Shown: positions 12,699 through 13,316 of the stretch, one piece after another
How the letters are laid out: each line of letters starts with the position of its first letter
How positions within the stretch are numbered: the first letter of the stretch is position 1
Program-made: the position numbers and the translations under genes
NCBI GenBank assembly: GCA_900557435.1
Contig: USSH01000038.1
Location: 1-13,316, forward strand
Reading direction: 5' to 3'
DNA: 13,316 bases
Origin: an uncultured Coprococcus sp.
GTDB lineage: Bacteria > Bacillota > Clostridia > Lachnospirales > Lachnospiraceae
Notes under the pieces: generated by a model
Database searches by the model: none
Told to the model about the DNA's origin: nothing
What the model saw: the letters and a program-made list of their open reading frames with translations, nothing else

Positions 12699-13163
12699 CT
12701 AAGCTACTTTTTTTCTTATCCACACTTCATAACGTGTTTTTTTGATTTTCTCATGCTTTTGGGTGTCTTCTATATAATATTCGTCAATCCGATAACTAGA
12801 AATATAATCTAGATTCCACAACTTTTTTAGCAATTTTTCATTATAACCATATTTATCAATAGGCAAAAACTCTTTATGTCTTCTCGAAATATCAGCTAGT
12901 TGTTTATATTCAAAAGCTAATGAATGCAATTTCTCTGATATTTCCTGAATAGTAAATATATCTATTTGATTTAATAATAGCTGATAACGATTCTCTACTT
13001 TTAACAATTCCCAGGCCCTATCAACGATTCTTTTTTCTACAGGAATATTCAATTTTCGAATTTCCATCGCGAGTGCCTCATCCACATTAGATATAGGTAC
13101 CTGCCTCAACAAACTATTTATTTCTAATTCATTAAAACAGTTTCTAGCTATCAATGCACTCAC
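12699..13163 (-). CDS. Unrecognised AT-rich ORF without a convincing start
   Basis: A 154-codon frame, Leu/Ile/Lys/Glu-rich and probably largely helical, with a basic C-terminus (KKTRYEVWIRKKVA). I recognise no family. There is no in-frame ATG near the 5' end. The first candidate start is GTG at 13161-13163, which has no good ribosome site. Coding-like sequence (IGFINDIENVDLEIE) continues upstream in the same frame as far as a TAA at 13218-13220. Beyond that TAA the same frame encodes the tail of an M50-type protease. The ORF could therefore be a 5'-truncated gene, or the downstream part of a longer membrane-protease gene broken by a point mutation or frameshift. Base composition is clearly more AT-rich than the genes to the left of 11900. 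It ends 45 nt before the NERD gene start. Confidence 0.5.
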   Translation of the reverse strand: MSALIARNCFNELEINSLLRQVPISNVDEALAMEIRKLNIPVEKRIVDRAWELLKVENRYQLLLNQIDIFTIQEISEKLHSLAFEYKQLADISRRHKEFLPIDKYGYNEKLLKKLWNLDYISSYRIDEYYIEDTQKHEKIKKTRYEVWIRKKVA

Positions 13164-13217
13164 TGTCTCAATTTCTAAATCTACATTTTCAATATCATTT
13201 ATAAATCCAATAGAAGA

Positions 13218-13316
13218 TTATAATAAAAAGATATTAAAATCAAACATACTAGAGCTAAAAAAAATAATAATACACAATACGCTTTTTAATATTCTACCTC
13301 CATCTAGTGGATAAAT
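13218..13316 (-). pseudogene. C-terminal fragment of an M50 (site-2 protease/SpoIVFB-like) membrane peptidase, partial or broken
   Basis: From the right edge the minus strand reads IYPLDGGRILKSVL, then a hydrophobic stretch, and stops at TAA 13218-13220. (N/Y)PLDGGR is the hallmark third motif of M50 site-2 proteases: its Asp is a zinc ligand within a membrane helix. The rest of the gene would lie beyond the window. A run of eight T residues (13257-13264) follows; adding one T gives a more convincing membrane helix (LALVCLILISFYYN) that ends at TAA 13199-13201. So either a frameshift or a genuine short C-terminus is present. With only 32 visible codons, the family is supported by one strong motif. 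Confidence 0.5.

Overview
The window is a stretch of a low-to-mid GC Firmicutes chromosome, most likely a gut or rumen Clostridia of the Lachnospiraceae type. The reasons are strong AGGAGG-type ribosome sites, frequent ATA (Ile) and AGA/AGG (Arg) codons, a short clostridial-type NadB, a NiaR regulator in the NAD operon, a PadR/DUF1700 pair and a small clostridial-type peptide deformylase. Genus is not claimed. Every gene I accept lies on the minus strand, so transcription runs from high to low coordinates.

Layout from left to right. (1) 1-632: a PadR repressor overlapping the start of a DUF1700/HAAS membrane-signalling protein that runs off the left edge, with a near-consensus promoter carrying a built-in palindromic operator. 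(2) 660-3801: two separately terminated galactoside genes, a LacX-type aldose 1-epimerase and a GH42 beta-galactosidase with intact catalytic Glu pair and Cys zinc site. A GC-rich KpnI-site-centred repeat lies between the epimerase terminator and the PadR promoter. (3) 4034-7760: the de novo NAD operon nadB-nadC-niaR-nadA, with the niacin-sensing repressor inside the operon and a striking array of about 12-bp ATGTAAA repeats upstream of nadB. (4) 7856-10361: a set of a methyltransferase fused to an unrecognised C-terminal domain, a deformylase and an AlkZ/YcaQ-like protein, ending in a clear terminator. (5) 10428-11738: a DUF188/YaiI (PIN-like) gene and an ADP-ribosylglycohydrolase. (6) 11735-13316: a scarred, visibly AT-richer right end. 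It holds the pore and last helix of a truncated potassium channel, a NERD nuclease-like protein with a topoisomerase zinc finger, an unrecognised ORF without a good start, and the tail of an M50-type membrane protease.

How they work together: NadB oxidises aspartate to iminoaspartate, NadA condenses it with dihydroxyacetone phosphate to quinolinate, and NadC makes nicotinate mononucleotide. NiaR would shut the operon when niacin is available. GH42 releases galactose from beta-galactosides and the epimerase interconverts sugar anomers. The most unusual points are the repeat array before nadB, the methyltransferase fusion, and the potassium-channel remnant, whose stop overlaps the ADP-ribosylglycohydrolase start and whose 5' part has been replaced by the NERD gene. 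I found no intact mobile element, CRISPR array, rRNA or complete tRNA.
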